A DNA stretch of 64,000 nt from Holophagales bacterium (lineage in GTDB: Bacteria; Acidobacteriota; Thermoanaerobaculia; UBA5066), in the NCBI GenBank assembly GCA_016716705.1, contig JADJVF010000014.1, positions 1-64,000 on the forward strand. Reading direction: 5' to 3'. A program made the position numbers and the translations under genes. The notes under the pieces were generated by a model. That model had not been told where the DNA came from. It did not search any database and saw only the letters and a program-made list of their open reading frames with translations. Below, piece by piece: positions 8,603-19,368 of the stretch (the stretch's first letter is position 1; every line of letters begins with the position of its first letter).

Positions 8603-10024
8603 CTAGAACTTGTGCGCCCCGTGGACGCCGAGGCTGAGCTGGTACTGGAGGAAGAACTGGCTGAACGACTCGCGCACGCCGCCGATGACGGCGTCGCCGC
8701 GGTTGAACTGGGCCCTCAGCCGGGAGAACTCCGTAGGGTTGAAGGTGAGTGCCGCGGAGATCCGGCGAGAGGCATCGTAGCCAGTGCTGCCGAGGTCGCC
8801 GAGGTCGATCTGGTTCACGAACGCGCCGACGGCGTCGTACCGGCCGCTGACCGTGAATCGGGGCGCGAAGCCCCACGTCCCCTGGACGTAGAAGCCGTCC
8901 TGCCTCGCCGTCGAGGGCCTGCCGACGAGAGCGGGGTCTTCCGCTGCGACACGGTCGAGGCTCTTGTCGCGGTAGAGGTACTCGGCCTGGAAGACGAGGT
9001 CGTTCTTCCCGAAAGGCTCCGGGGAATCGTGCTTGAAGACCCAGTCGGTTCCCGCGAACCAGGCGGTCCCGTCGAGCCCCTCCTGCTCCGTCTGCTCCTG
9101 GTGCAGGGAGGAACGCCCGCCGAAGAGGCCGATCTGGAGGGCGTCGGAGTAGCCGATGTCGGGGGAGACCTTGGCGAAGCCGGTGAAGAGGCGCGGTCCC
9201 GCCCCGTCCGCGAAGGCGGGGTTGGCGTCCGGCCCGAGGACGTTCGCGACGCCCGGGTTGTCGCCCTGGAACGCCTCGACGCCGAGCAGGAGGTAGACGG
9301 GCGCCTTCGGGAGCCACGTGACCTGGACGCCGACGTCGTTCAGGCCGCCTCCCAGGAGGATCTCGTACGGGAGGTTCTGGTCGACGAAGTCCCACTGGTG
9401 CGGGTGCTGCTTGTTGGCGTAGCCGACGTCGCTGTAGAACTTGCCCGCCTTGACGGCCAGGCCCGCCGGAAGGCTCCGGGTCCGTCCGTAGGCTTCTTCG
9501 ATCCCGACGCCGTCCGTGGCGAAGGCGGCGATCGCGGTGACGTCGAAGTAGGGGTCGACGGCGCCGGAGAACGTCAGCTCCGTCTCGCCGAGGTTGAGGC
9601 CGCGGGAGAGGTCTCGCCCCTCGCCCACGGGCGTGCCGGCGAAGCCGTCCGCGGCCCCGAAGAGCCCGGCCGCGCCGCCCGAACGGTTGTCGTTGTAGTA
9701 GAGGCCCTCGGGAATGACCGAGAGCGCCGGGTTGAACGACGTTCCGGAGCTCACCTGCCCCGTGCTGCCGGAGGATCCGAGGTCCAGCGGTTTGAGCCCG
9801 GGCGCCTCGACGGGGCCCGTGCTTCGGGGTGCCGGAGGAGGAGCCTCGAGCGACGCCTTCAGCGCCTCGAGGGCCTTCTTCGTCTCTTCCTGCTTCTCCT
9901 CGAGGGCGCGGAGCTTCTCCTCGAGGGCCTTGCGCTCGTCGGGAGCGTCCTGCCCCACGGCAGGGATTGCGAGGGCCAGTGCGAGTGCCACGGCGGCGCC
10001 CGCGAAGGGGAACGGGAATCTCAT
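8603..10024 (-). CDS. Zinc-regulated outer-membrane porin-like protein
   Basis: A 473-residue exported protein: signal peptide MRFPFPFAGAAVALALALAI with AVGQ cleavage, then a Glu/Lys coiled coil (about residues 27-58) that could trimerise or bind peptidoglycan, then a beta-barrel rich in alternating aromatic strands. It ends in Phe, as outer-membrane barrels do (LSLGVHGAHKF). It resembles outer-membrane proteins commonly found beside znu genes and annotated as zinc-regulated. The ATG at 10024 is preceded by GAGGAGAGAT. It ends 11 nt before znuA, so it is the outer-membrane step of the uptake operon. Confidence 0.75.
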   Translation of the reverse strand: MRFPFPFAGAAVALALALAIPAVGQDAPDERKALEEKLRALEEKQEETKKALEALKASLEAPPPAPRSTGPVEAPGLKPLDLGSSGSTGQVSSGTSFNPALSVIPEGLYYNDNRSGGAAGLFGAADGFAGTPVGEGRDLSRGLNLGETELTFSGAVDPYFDVTAIAAFATDGVGIEEAYGRTRSLPAGLAVKAGKFYSDVGYANKQHPHQWDFVDQNLPYEILLGGGLNDVGVQVTWLPKAPVYLLLGVEAFQGDNPGVANVLGPDANPAFADGAGPRLFTGFAKVSPDIGYSDALQIGLFGGRSSLHQEQTEQEGLDGTAWFAGTDWVFKHDSPEPFGKNDLVFQAEYLYRDKSLDRVAAEDPALVGRPSTARQDGFYVQGTWGFAPRFTVSGRYDAVGAFVNQIDLGDLGSTGYDASRRISAALTFNPTEFSRLRAQFNRGDAVIGGVRESFSQFFLQYQLSLGVHGAHKF

Positions 10025-10104
10025 CGAATCTCTCCTCGGACGATGGGGTCCGCGTCCTCGCGATGCCCATCATTCTCCGCCCTTCCAGGCGGGGCTCGAG
10101 CGGA

Positions 10105-10440
10105 CTAGAGCTGCTCGGAGGGAGAGACCGGGGGCGGGCCGCGCGACGGGGGCGGGCCGGCGTGAGTGGGAAGGCCGGCAACGTCGAAGGGGACGACCTG
10201 GATCGGGACGGCGACTCCCTCGGGGCGAGGGAGGCCGTCGGAAGCTGTCTCAGGGGTTCCGGCCCCGTCGTTCCGGGTGACCTGGCAGGCGGGGCAGCTC
10301 CGTTCCTCGGCCGAGCCCGCGTGGTGGTGCGGGACGGACGTCAGGCCGAAGAGCGCGAGGAGCGCGACAAGAACGACGACCGACCGGCCCGCACGGAGCA
10401 GGCCTTCGAGCGGTCGACGCGATAGAGAGCCTCTCGTCAC
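10105..10440 (-). CDS. Small His/Cys membrane-anchored protein at the head of the zinc operon
   Basis: A 111-residue protein with one hydrophobic segment (SVVVLVALLALFGLTSV) followed directly by PHHHAG and then SCPACQ, a likely metal-binding patch outside the inner membrane; the rest is Pro-rich and acidic. The His cluster followed by C-P-x-C recalls DUF2946-type small proteins seen in metal operons. It starts with GTG at 10440 and lies 80 nt before the porin, as first gene of the uptake operon. Metal capture or delivery to the porin/ZnuA is an inference from context. Confidence 0.55.
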   Translation of the reverse strand: MTRGSLSRRPLEGLLRAGRSVVVLVALLALFGLTSVPHHHAGSAEERSCPACQVTRNDGAGTPETASDGLPRPEGVAVPIQVVPFDVAGLPTHAGPPPSRGPPPVSPSEQL

Positions 10441-10516
10441 GGGCGGCGAGCGTAGGGGCGCGCGGTGGCGGGTGTCAAGGCGGCCGCAGGAGCCCCGGCG
10501 GACCCGTGGCGGGGTT

Positions 10517-10522
10517 GATAAT
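10517..10522 (+). promoter_or_regulatory. Putative -10 box, leaderless arrangement
   Basis: GATAAT within ggttGATAATcggcgcc ends 7 nt before the ATG at 10530; there is no Shine-Dalgarno sequence between, so the transcript may be leaderless. No -35 box is recognisable. Confidence 0.45.
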
Positions 10523-10529
10523 CGGCGCC

Positions 10530-11674
10530 ATGAAGACTGTCGCCGTTCTCGGAGCGGGCCTCGTCGGCTCGCTCGTCGCGAAGGACCTCGCCGCCGATGG
10601 CCGCTGGTCCGTCCTTTCGGTCGACCGCAGCGAATCCGCGCTCGGGCGCCTCGCCGGGATTCCGAACCTCTCCACCGAGCGGGCAGAGCTCTCCGACGTG
10701 CGCGAGGTGGCGCGCGTCGCCGCGAAGGCAGACGTCGTCGTCGGCGCCGTGCCCGGCTTCCTCGGGACGCAGACCGTGCGTGCCGTCCTCGAGGCGGGGC
10801 GACCCGTGGCCGACATCTCGTTCTCGCCCGAGGACCCGTTCGACCTGAAGCCGCTCGCGCTCGCGAAGGGCCTTCCCGCGATCGTCGACTGCGGGGTCTC
10901 TCCGGGCCTCTCGGGCCTGGCCGTGGGGCGCGCGGCGGCGCTCTTCGACTCCATCGACGACGTGAAGATCTTCGTCGGCGGACTCCCCGCCGTGCGTTAC
11001 TGGCCGTTCGAGTACCGGTCGGTCTTCTCGCCGACCGACGTGATCGAGGAATACACGCGCCCCTCCCGCTGCGTGGAGGGGGGCGAGGTCGTCGTCCGCC
11101 CCGCCCTGTCGGGCGTCGAACCGCTCGACGTGCCGGGCGTCGGTACGCTCGAGGGCTTCTACAGCGACGGTCTCCGGACGCTCCTCGACACGATCAAGGC
11201 CCGGAACCTCTGCGAGAAGACGCTCCGCTACCCGGGACACGCCGACCGGATGCGGATGCTCCGCGAGACCGGGTTCTTTTCCGACGAGCCGGTCTCGGTC
11301 GACGGCGTTCCCGTCGTGCCGCGAAAGCTGACGGAAGCCCTCCTCTTCCACTGCTGGAAGCGGCCGGAAGGCGAGGAGGAGCTGACGTTCCTCCGCGTCC
11401 TCTGCGAGGGCCGCCGCGGCGGCACCCGCCTGCGGCGGACGTTCGAGCTCCTCGACCGGACGAACCCGAAGACCGGCGACTCCTCGATGGCGAGGACGAC
11501 CGGCTTCCCCTGTACGACCGCGGCGCGCCTCCTTCTGGAGGGGGCCTTCACGAAGGCCGGCGTCTTCCCGCCGGAGCTCCTCGCCCCGGACGACGCCCTC
11601 TACGCCCGCTTTCTCGCCGAGCTCGCCGAGCGGGGCGTGGCCGTGAAGGAGACGGAGGAAGAGATCCTGCCCGG

Positions 11675-11678
<4 letters not shown>
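10530..11678 (+). CDS. Saccharopine dehydrogenase family protein
   Basis: A 382-residue NAD(P)-dependent enzyme. The Rossmann start VAVLGAGLVGSLVAKDLA is right at the N-terminus, which fixes the ATG at 10530 over an upstream alternative. Further family sequence is DVVVGAVPGFLGTQTVRAV and CGVSPGLSGLAVGRA, then a dimerisation domain with PSRCVEGGE and ARTTGFPCTTAA. Members include lysine-degrading saccharopine dehydrogenase and lysine 6-dehydrogenase; the compact length and GFPCT ending are closer to the bacterial saccharopine reductase-like group. The stop overlaps the start of the ABC exporter by 4 nt. Exact substrate is not certain. Confidence 0.8.
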
Positions 11679-13957
<2,279 letters not shown>

Positions 13958-13973
13958 GGCCCCGGGGAGCCGA

Positions 13974-14216
13974 TCAGCCCTTCGCCCGGGCCTCGTTGAC
14001 CCAGATGGTCCGGCCTTCGAGCTCTGACCGGTTCAGGGCGGCGATGGCCTTGCGGGCGTCCTCGTCGGACATCTCGACGAAACCGTATCCCTTCGAGCGG
14101 CCGCTGGCCCGGTCGATGACGACGGTTGCCGAGAGAGGAGCGCCGAAGGCCCCGAAAAGCTCCCTGAGGCGACCGTCGTCGACTGCGTACGGGAGGTTTC
14201 CGACGTAGAGCTTCAT
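13974..14216 (-). CDS. RNA-binding protein with a single RRM domain
   Basis: An 80-residue protein that is one complete RNA recognition motif. RNP2 is LYVGNLPY near the N-terminus and RNP1 is KGYGFVEM; the beta-sheet face thus keeps the aromatic residues that stack on RNA. The start at 14216 is chosen because the RRM begins there (MKLYVGNLPY). Such small glycine-poor RRM proteins in cyanobacteria, Acidobacteriota and proteobacteria are often cold-induced and bind U/A-rich RNA; that role is only known by family. It is convergent with the damaged ABC gene. Confidence 0.9.
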   Translation of the reverse strand: MKLYVGNLPYAVDDGRLRELFGAFGAPLSATVVIDRASGRSKGYGFVEMSDEDARKAIAALNRSELEGRTIWVNEARAKG

Positions 14217-14292
14217 CCGGTCCGATTCTCCTACAGGGTCCCTCGGGGCGGGGAGGGTAGCACGTGAAAGCCCCTGATAAGCTCGCCCCCTC

Positions 14293-15528
14293 ATGGCCCA
14301 GATCCGCCCTTTTCCCTCCTCCCGTCCCTCGCCCGAGCGGGCACGTGACATCGCATCCGTTCCCTACGACGTCGTGGATACGAAGGAGGCGCTCGAGCTG
14401 GCCGCGGGGAACCCGGCCTCCTTCCTCCACGTCTGCCGTCCCGAGATCGACCTTCCCGAGGGGATCTCGCTCTACTCCGACGCTGTCTATGCGAAGGGGC
14501 GTGAGAACCTCGACCGGTTCGAGGCGGACGGGACGCTCGTCCCTGACCCCGTGCCCCGCCTCCTGGTCTACCGGCAGACCTGGCGGGGGGCCGCGCAGGA
14601 CGGGCTCGTGGCGGCCTGCGCCGTCGACGACTACGACTCCGACGTCATCAAGAAGCACGAGAAGACCCGGAAGGACAAGGAAGACGACCGGACGAAGCAC
14701 CTCCTCGTCCAGGCCGCTCACGCCGAGCCGGTCTTCCTGACCTACCGGGCTACCGACGCGATCGACGCCCGCGTCGCGAAGGTGACGGCGGCTCCTCCGG
14801 AGATCGACTTCGAGGCGGTGGACGCGGTTCGCCACACCGTGTGGGTCGTCCCGAAGGAAGACGAGACGTTCTTCGTCGAGGCGTTCGCGTCGATTCCCGT
14901 CCTGTACGTCGCGGACGGGCACCACCGGTCGGCGTCGGCGTCCCGCGCCCGGGCTGCGCTCCGGGAGAAGGGGCCGGTCGGCCCCGAGCATCCGGTCCAG
15001 TGGTTCCCGGCGGCGATCTTCCCCGACCGCGAGCTCCGGATCCTCCCCTACAACCGGCTCGTGAAGGACCTGCTCGGGCGGACGCCCGACGCCTTCCTCG
15101 CGGAGGTCGGGAAGGCCTTCCGCGTGAGCGAGGCGACCACCGCCGAGGCGGCCCAGCCGGCCGCCAAGGGCGAGGTTCGGATGTTTCTCTCCGGCCGCTG
15201 GTACGCGCTCGCGCCGAAGGAGCCCGTTCCGGCCGGAGACCCGATCCGTTCCCTCGACGTGTCGATCCTCCAGGAACGGCTCCTGGCGCCGATCCTGGGC
15301 ATCCAGGACCCCCGCACCGACAAGCGGATCGATTTCGTCGGCGGAATCCGGGGCACCGACGAGCTGGAGAAGCGGGTCGGCTCGGGGGCGTACGCCGTGG
15401 CGTTCTCGATGTACCCGACGACCGTCGCCGAGCTGATGGCGATCGCCGACGCCGGCGAGACGATGCCGCCGAAGTCGACCTGGTTCGAGCCGAAGCTGAG
15501 GTCCGGGCTCTTCGTCCACCGGTTCTGA
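14293..15528 (+). CDS. DUF1015 family protein
   Basis: A 411-residue protein of the DUF1015 family. Conserved features are the N-terminal IRPFPSSRP and SVPYDVVDTKEA, IKKHEKTRKDKEDDRTKH in the middle and VLYVADGHHRSASA, whose ADGHHR is the hallmark motif and resembles the ParB/Srx nuclease-like phosphate site. It ends KSTWFEPKLRSGLFVHRF. Family members often sit next to serA, as here (60 nt before it), and a role linked to serine metabolism, for example as an ADP-dependent serine kinase-like enzyme, is suggested by context. Activity in this organism is not established. Confidence 0.88.
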   Translation: MAQIRPFPSSRPSPERARDIASVPYDVVDTKEALELAAGNPASFLHVCRPEIDLPEGISLYSDAVYAKGRENLDRFEADGTLVPDPVPRLLVYRQTWRGAAQDGLVAACAVDDYDSDVIKKHEKTRKDKEDDRTKHLLVQAAHAEPVFLTYRATDAIDARVAKVTAAPPEIDFEAVDAVRHTVWVVPKEDETFFVEAFASIPVLYVADGHHRSASASRARAALREKGPVGPEHPVQWFPAAIFPDRELRILPYNRLVKDLLGRTPDAFLAEVGKAFRVSEATTAEAAQPAAKGEVRMFLSGRWYALAPKEPVPAGDPIRSLDVSILQERLLAPILGIQDPRTDKRIDFVGGIRGTDELEKRVGSGAYAVAFSMYPTTVAELMAIADAGETMPPKSTWFEPKLRSGLFVHRF

Positions 15529-15587
15529 GGAGGCCGGGCGCCGGGCCCCGAGAACGACGACGCTCCGGGAGGCGCGGGAGGTCTCCG

Positions 15588-16793
15588 ATGAGAGTGCTGG
15601 TCGCCGACAAGTTCGAGGAAACCGGTCTCGGAGGGCTGCGGTCCCTCGGGTGCGAGGTCTACTACGAGCCGGGCCTCGAAGGAGAGTCGCTCGGGTGGCG
15701 CCTGCGCGACACCGGCGCGGAGGTCCTCGTCGTCCGGTCGACGCGGGTGACCGCGGCAGAGATGGACCAGGGCAAGAGCCTCTCCCTGATCGTCCGCGCG
15801 GGGGCGGGCGTGAACACGATCGACGTCGCGGGGGCCTCCGCCCGCGCGATCTCCGTCTCGAACTGTCCGGGGAAGAACGCCGTCGCGGTGGCCGAGCTCG
15901 CGTGGGGGCTCATCCTCGCGCTCGACCGGCGCATCCCGGACCAGACGGCCGACCTGCGCGCCGGCCTCTGGAACAAGTCGGAGTACGGCAAGGCGCGCGG
16001 CCTGGCGGGCCGCACGCTCGGCATCGCGGGTTTCGGCGCGATCGGCCGGGAGGTGGCGTTGCGCGGCCTCGCCTTCGGGATGAGGGTCGTCGCCTGGAGC
16101 GGGTCGCTGACCGCGGAACGGGCCGCGGAAGCCGGATGTGAGAAGGCCGCGACGCTGTCGGATCTGGCCGCGCGATCGGACGTCGTGTCGGTCCACCTCG
16201 CGCTGACGAAGGAGACCCGCGGACTCCTCGGGGGCGCCTTCTTCGACGCGATGCGGCCCGGCGCGATCTTCGTGAACACGAGCCGGGGAGAGACGGTGAA
16301 CGCGGCCGCGCTGAAAGCGGCGATCTCGACCAAGGGTGTCCGGGCCGGCCTCGACGTCTTCGACCGGGAGCCGTCGGGAGGGACGGGGGCCTTCGAGGAC
16401 GAGGTGGGGCGGATGCCCGGCGTCGTCGGGACCCACCACGTGGGCGCCTCGACCGAGCAGGCGCAGAACGCGATCGCGGGAGAGGTCGTCCGGATCGTCG
16501 CCGCGTACAAGGCGACGGGCGACGTGCCGAACGCCGTGAACCTCTGCGAGCGTTCGCCGGCGCGCTGGCTCCTGACGGTGAGGCATCGCGACCGGGTCGG
16601 CGTCCTGGCGCACGTGTTCGGCGCGCTCCGCGAGGCCGGCATCAACGTCCAGAAGACGGAGAACGTCGTCTTCGACGGGGCCGAGGCCGCGAGCGCGCGG
16701 ATCCAGCTCGACAGCGAGCCGACGCGCGCGTCCCTCGCCCGGATCTCCGACGGGTGCCGCGACATCCTCTCCATAACGCTGAACCCGCTCTGA
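15588..16793 (+). CDS. serA: D-3-phosphoglycerate dehydrogenase (with ACT domain)
   Basis: First step of serine synthesis: oxidises 3-phosphoglycerate to 3-phosphohydroxypyruvate with NAD. The 401 residues comprise a split substrate domain, the Rossmann motif LGIAGFGAIGREVA (G-x-G-x-x-G), catalytic Arg in FVNTSRGETVN, Glu in the FDREP loop and His in VVGTHHVGAS. The C-terminal 75 residues (RWLLTVRHRDRVGVLAHVF) form an ACT domain, probably for serine feedback. The ATG at 15588 follows GGGAGGTCTCCG. It is paired with the DUF1015 gene; serB and serC are not in this window. Confidence 0.9.
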   Translation: MRVLVADKFEETGLGGLRSLGCEVYYEPGLEGESLGWRLRDTGAEVLVVRSTRVTAAEMDQGKSLSLIVRAGAGVNTIDVAGASARAISVSNCPGKNAVAVAELAWGLILALDRRIPDQTADLRAGLWNKSEYGKARGLAGRTLGIAGFGAIGREVALRGLAFGMRVVAWSGSLTAERAAEAGCEKAATLSDLAARSDVVSVHLALTKETRGLLGGAFFDAMRPGAIFVNTSRGETVNAAALKAAISTKGVRAGLDVFDREPSGGTGAFEDEVGRMPGVVGTHHVGASTEQAQNAIAGEVVRIVAAYKATGDVPNAVNLCERSPARWLLTVRHRDRVGVLAHVFGALREAGINVQKTENVVFDGAEAASARIQLDSEPTRASLARISDGCRDILSITLNPL

Positions 16794-16905
16794 AGTGCGC
16801 GCAGGCGCCCGGGATCCGCCGGGGCGTGTCTGCGCGTCGTGTTTACGCGTCGGGCCCCCTTCCATCCGGAAGTGCTCATAATTGGTGTGCGGAGGAACGC
16901 GAACG

Positions 16906-18750
16906 ATGGATGCCTTGCCGGCCCGGACTCTCCTCGACTACTTCCAGTTCTCTGCCCGGAGCGGGAAGCCCGACCTCCTCGTCTCGAAGGTGAACGGCGT
17001 CTGGACGCCCGTCCCGGCGTCCGAGTTCGGCCGGAAGACCCGGGCGTTCGGGATCGGCCTGACGACGCTCGGCATGGACCACGACGACCGGATCGCCATC
17101 CTCTCGGAGAACCGCCCCGAGTGGCCGATGGTCGACTTCGCCACGCTCGGGATCGGCGGGATCACGGTGCCGATCTATACGACGTACCTGGCCCCGCAGG
17201 TCGAGTACATCCTCCGCGACTGCACCGCGAAGATCCTCGTCGTCTCGAACGAGAAGGAGCTCGCGAAGGTGATGGAGGTGAGGAGCCGCTGCCCGGCCCT
17301 GGCCTACGTCGTCCTCGTCGAAGGGAAGGTCCCGAACGCCGACGGCGTCCTCTCGTTCGAGACCGTCGTCCAACGGGGCGAGGAGGCGTTGAAGCTGCGG
17401 CCGGGCGCCTGGGACGAGCGGGTCGCCAACGTCAACCCCGAGTCGCACGCCACGATCATCTACACGTCGGGGACGACAGGCGAGCCGAAGGGGGCCGTCC
17501 TCTCGCACGGGAACCTCGTTTCGAACGTGTCGACCGCCTCGACGTTCTTCGAGCTGGGGCCCGAAACCGTGGCACTGTCGTTCCTTCCGCTCGCCCACGT
17601 CTTCGAGCGGATGATCGACTACGTCCTCTTCTCCCGCGCCGTGACGATCAGCTACGCGGAGTCGATCGAGAAGCTCGCGGACAACTTCGGCGAGGTGAGG
17701 CCGCACACCTTCGGCTCGGTGCCGCGCGTCTACGACAAGATCCACGCCCGGATCTTCCAGAACCTCGAGAGCCAGCCGGCGACGAAGCAGAAGATCTTCC
17801 AGTGGGCCTTGAAAGTGGGGAAGGAGCGCCTCGCCCTGGTCGAGAAGAAGAGGCCGGTCCCCGGGGGGCTCGCGCTGAAATACAGGATCGCCGACAAGCT
17901 CGTCTTCTCGAAGATCCGGGCCCGGCTCGGCGGGCGCTTCCGGTTCTGCCTGTCCGGCGGGGCGCCCCTGTCCAAGGAGGTCGCGGAGTTCTTCTGGGCC
18001 GCCGGCGTCGAGGTCTACGAGGGGTACGGCCTGACCGAGACGAGCCCGGTCCTGACCTGCAACCGGCCGGACGCCTGGAAGCTCGGGTCGGTGGGCAAGG
18101 CGATCGCGGGGGTGACGATCCGGATCGCCGAGGACGGCGAGGTCCTCGCCAAGGGCCCGAACATCATGCGCGGCTACTGGAACAAGCCGGAAGAGACGAA
18201 GAAGGTGTTCAACGCGGAGGGGTGGTTCATGACCGGGGACGTGGGGGTCGTCGATCGCGAAGGGTTCCTGACGATCACCGACCGGAAGAAGGAGCTCATC
18301 ATCAACGCGTACGGGAAGAACATCGCCCCGGCGCCGATCGAGGAGGCGCTGAAGCACATCCGCTACATCGCGAACGTCGTCCTCATCGGCGACAAGAGGA
18401 AGTACCTCTCGGCCCTGATCGTCCCGAACTTCGAGCGCCTCGAGGGCTGGGCCTCGGCGAACGGCGTGGAGTTCAAGAACCCGACCGACCTGATCCGCAA
18501 CCCGAAGGTGAGGGCCCTGTTCCGGCAGGCGATCGAGATCGTCAACGGGGACGAGCCCTCGGAGAAGAGGATCAAGGACTTCGCCTTCCTGACGACCGAC
18601 TTCTCGATCGAGGGAGGCGAGCTGACGCCGACCCTCAAGGTGAAGCGGCGCGTCGTCGCCGAGAAGTACAAGGGGATGATCGACGGCCTCTACGAGAAGG
18701 CCGAGATGATGGACGCGGCCGTCGACAAGGGCTCGGACAAGATGATGTAG
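16906..18750 (+). CDS. fadD: Long-chain fatty acid-CoA ligase (AMP-forming)
   Basis: Activates long-chain fatty acids to acyl-CoA through an acyl-adenylate, at the inner membrane face. The 614 residues carry A3 IIYTSGTTGEPKGAVLSH (P-loop), A5 YEGYGLTETSP, A7 GWFMTGDVG and A8/A10 DRKKELIINAYGKNIAP. The insertion between A3 and A5 (FSRAVTISYAESIEKLADN, VRPHTFGSVPRVYDKIH) is that of the FACL/FAA15 group. The ATG at 16906 is chosen over an upstream TTG because GGAGG lies about 10 nt before it; CATAAT at 16877-16882 may be the -10 box. Chain-length preference cannot be read. Confidence 0.9.
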   Translation: MDALPARTLLDYFQFSARSGKPDLLVSKVNGVWTPVPASEFGRKTRAFGIGLTTLGMDHDDRIAILSENRPEWPMVDFATLGIGGITVPIYTTYLAPQVEYILRDCTAKILVVSNEKELAKVMEVRSRCPALAYVVLVEGKVPNADGVLSFETVVQRGEEALKLRPGAWDERVANVNPESHATIIYTSGTTGEPKGAVLSHGNLVSNVSTASTFFELGPETVALSFLPLAHVFERMIDYVLFSRAVTISYAESIEKLADNFGEVRPHTFGSVPRVYDKIHARIFQNLESQPATKQKIFQWALKVGKERLALVEKKRPVPGGLALKYRIADKLVFSKIRARLGGRFRFCLSGGAPLSKEVAEFFWAAGVEVYEGYGLTETSPVLTCNRPDAWKLGSVGKAIAGVTIRIAEDGEVLAKGPNIMRGYWNKPEETKKVFNAEGWFMTGDVGVVDREGFLTITDRKKELIINAYGKNIAPAPIEEALKHIRYIANVVLIGDKRKYLSALIVPNFERLEGWASANGVEFKNPTDLIRNPKVRALFRQAIEIVNGDEPSEKRIKDFAFLTTDFSIEGGELTPTLKVKRRVVAEKYKGMIDGLYEKAEMMDAAVDKGSDKMM

Positions 18751-18762
18751 CCGCGTCCGGGG

Positions 18763-19368
18763 TCAGAACGACGTCCCGAGGAGCCGGGCGGCCTTCGCGA
18801 GCGCGCGACGGGCGCCCGGCTCGTCCATTCTCCGGGCGGCCTCCTCGAGCGGGAGCCACGCCAGGCCGAGCGACTCGGCCTCGTCGGCGCGGGCGGCGCC
18901 GGCCGTGCGCGTGACGGCGGCGTAGCGGACGTCGAAGTGGGAGTGGCCGGGCTCGCCCCGGGCGGGCGGGATCGGGTGGACGTCGAGGTCGAGGATCGCC
19001 GGGGAGAGGAGGACGAGATCCGCGAGGCCGGACTCCTCGCGCCCCTCGCGCAGCGCGGTGGCGACCGGATCCGACTCGCCTTCGTCGTGTCCGCCCATCT
19101 GGAGCCACCGGTCGAGGCGGCGGTGGTGATGGAGGAGGACGTGCCCCGACTCCGCCGAGAAGACGAAGACGCTGCCGGTGAAGTGGCCGGGGGAGAACGT
19201 CGTGCGGGCGAAGCAGGCGGGCTCGGTCTCGACGAGGGCGAGCATCGCTTCGCGGTCCCGCTCCTCGGCCTGGCCGTCGCACTCGTGGGCGCGGAGGGCA
19301 GCGCGGAGGGCGGCGCGGGGCGGGTCGAGCCCGGGGTCGAAGGGCAGGGGCCGGTCGTCTCCGTTCAC
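18763..19368 (-). CDS. NUDIX hydrolase
   Basis: A 201-residue hydrolase of nucleoside-diphosphate-X compounds. The Nudix box starts GGHDEGESDPVATA and continues LREGREESGL, keeping the metal-binding R-E-x-x-E-E core. The N-terminal 50 residues and FSPGHFTGSVFVFS precede the box; the C-terminal EAESLGLAWLPLEEA is typical of the larger NTP-pyrophosphohydrolase-like members. The GTG start at 19368 overlaps the stop of the upstream molybdoenzyme gene by 4 nt, so the two are co-translated. Substrate not predictable. Confidence 0.85.
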   Translation of the reverse strand: MNGDDRPLPFDPGLDPPRAALRAALRAHECDGQAEERDREAMLALVETEPACFARTTFSPGHFTGSVFVFSAESGHVLLHHHRRLDRWLQMGGHDEGESDPVATALREGREESGLADLVLLSPAILDLDVHPIPPARGEPGHSHFDVRYAAVTRTAGAARADEAESLGLAWLPLEEAARRMDEPGARRALAKAARLLGTSF

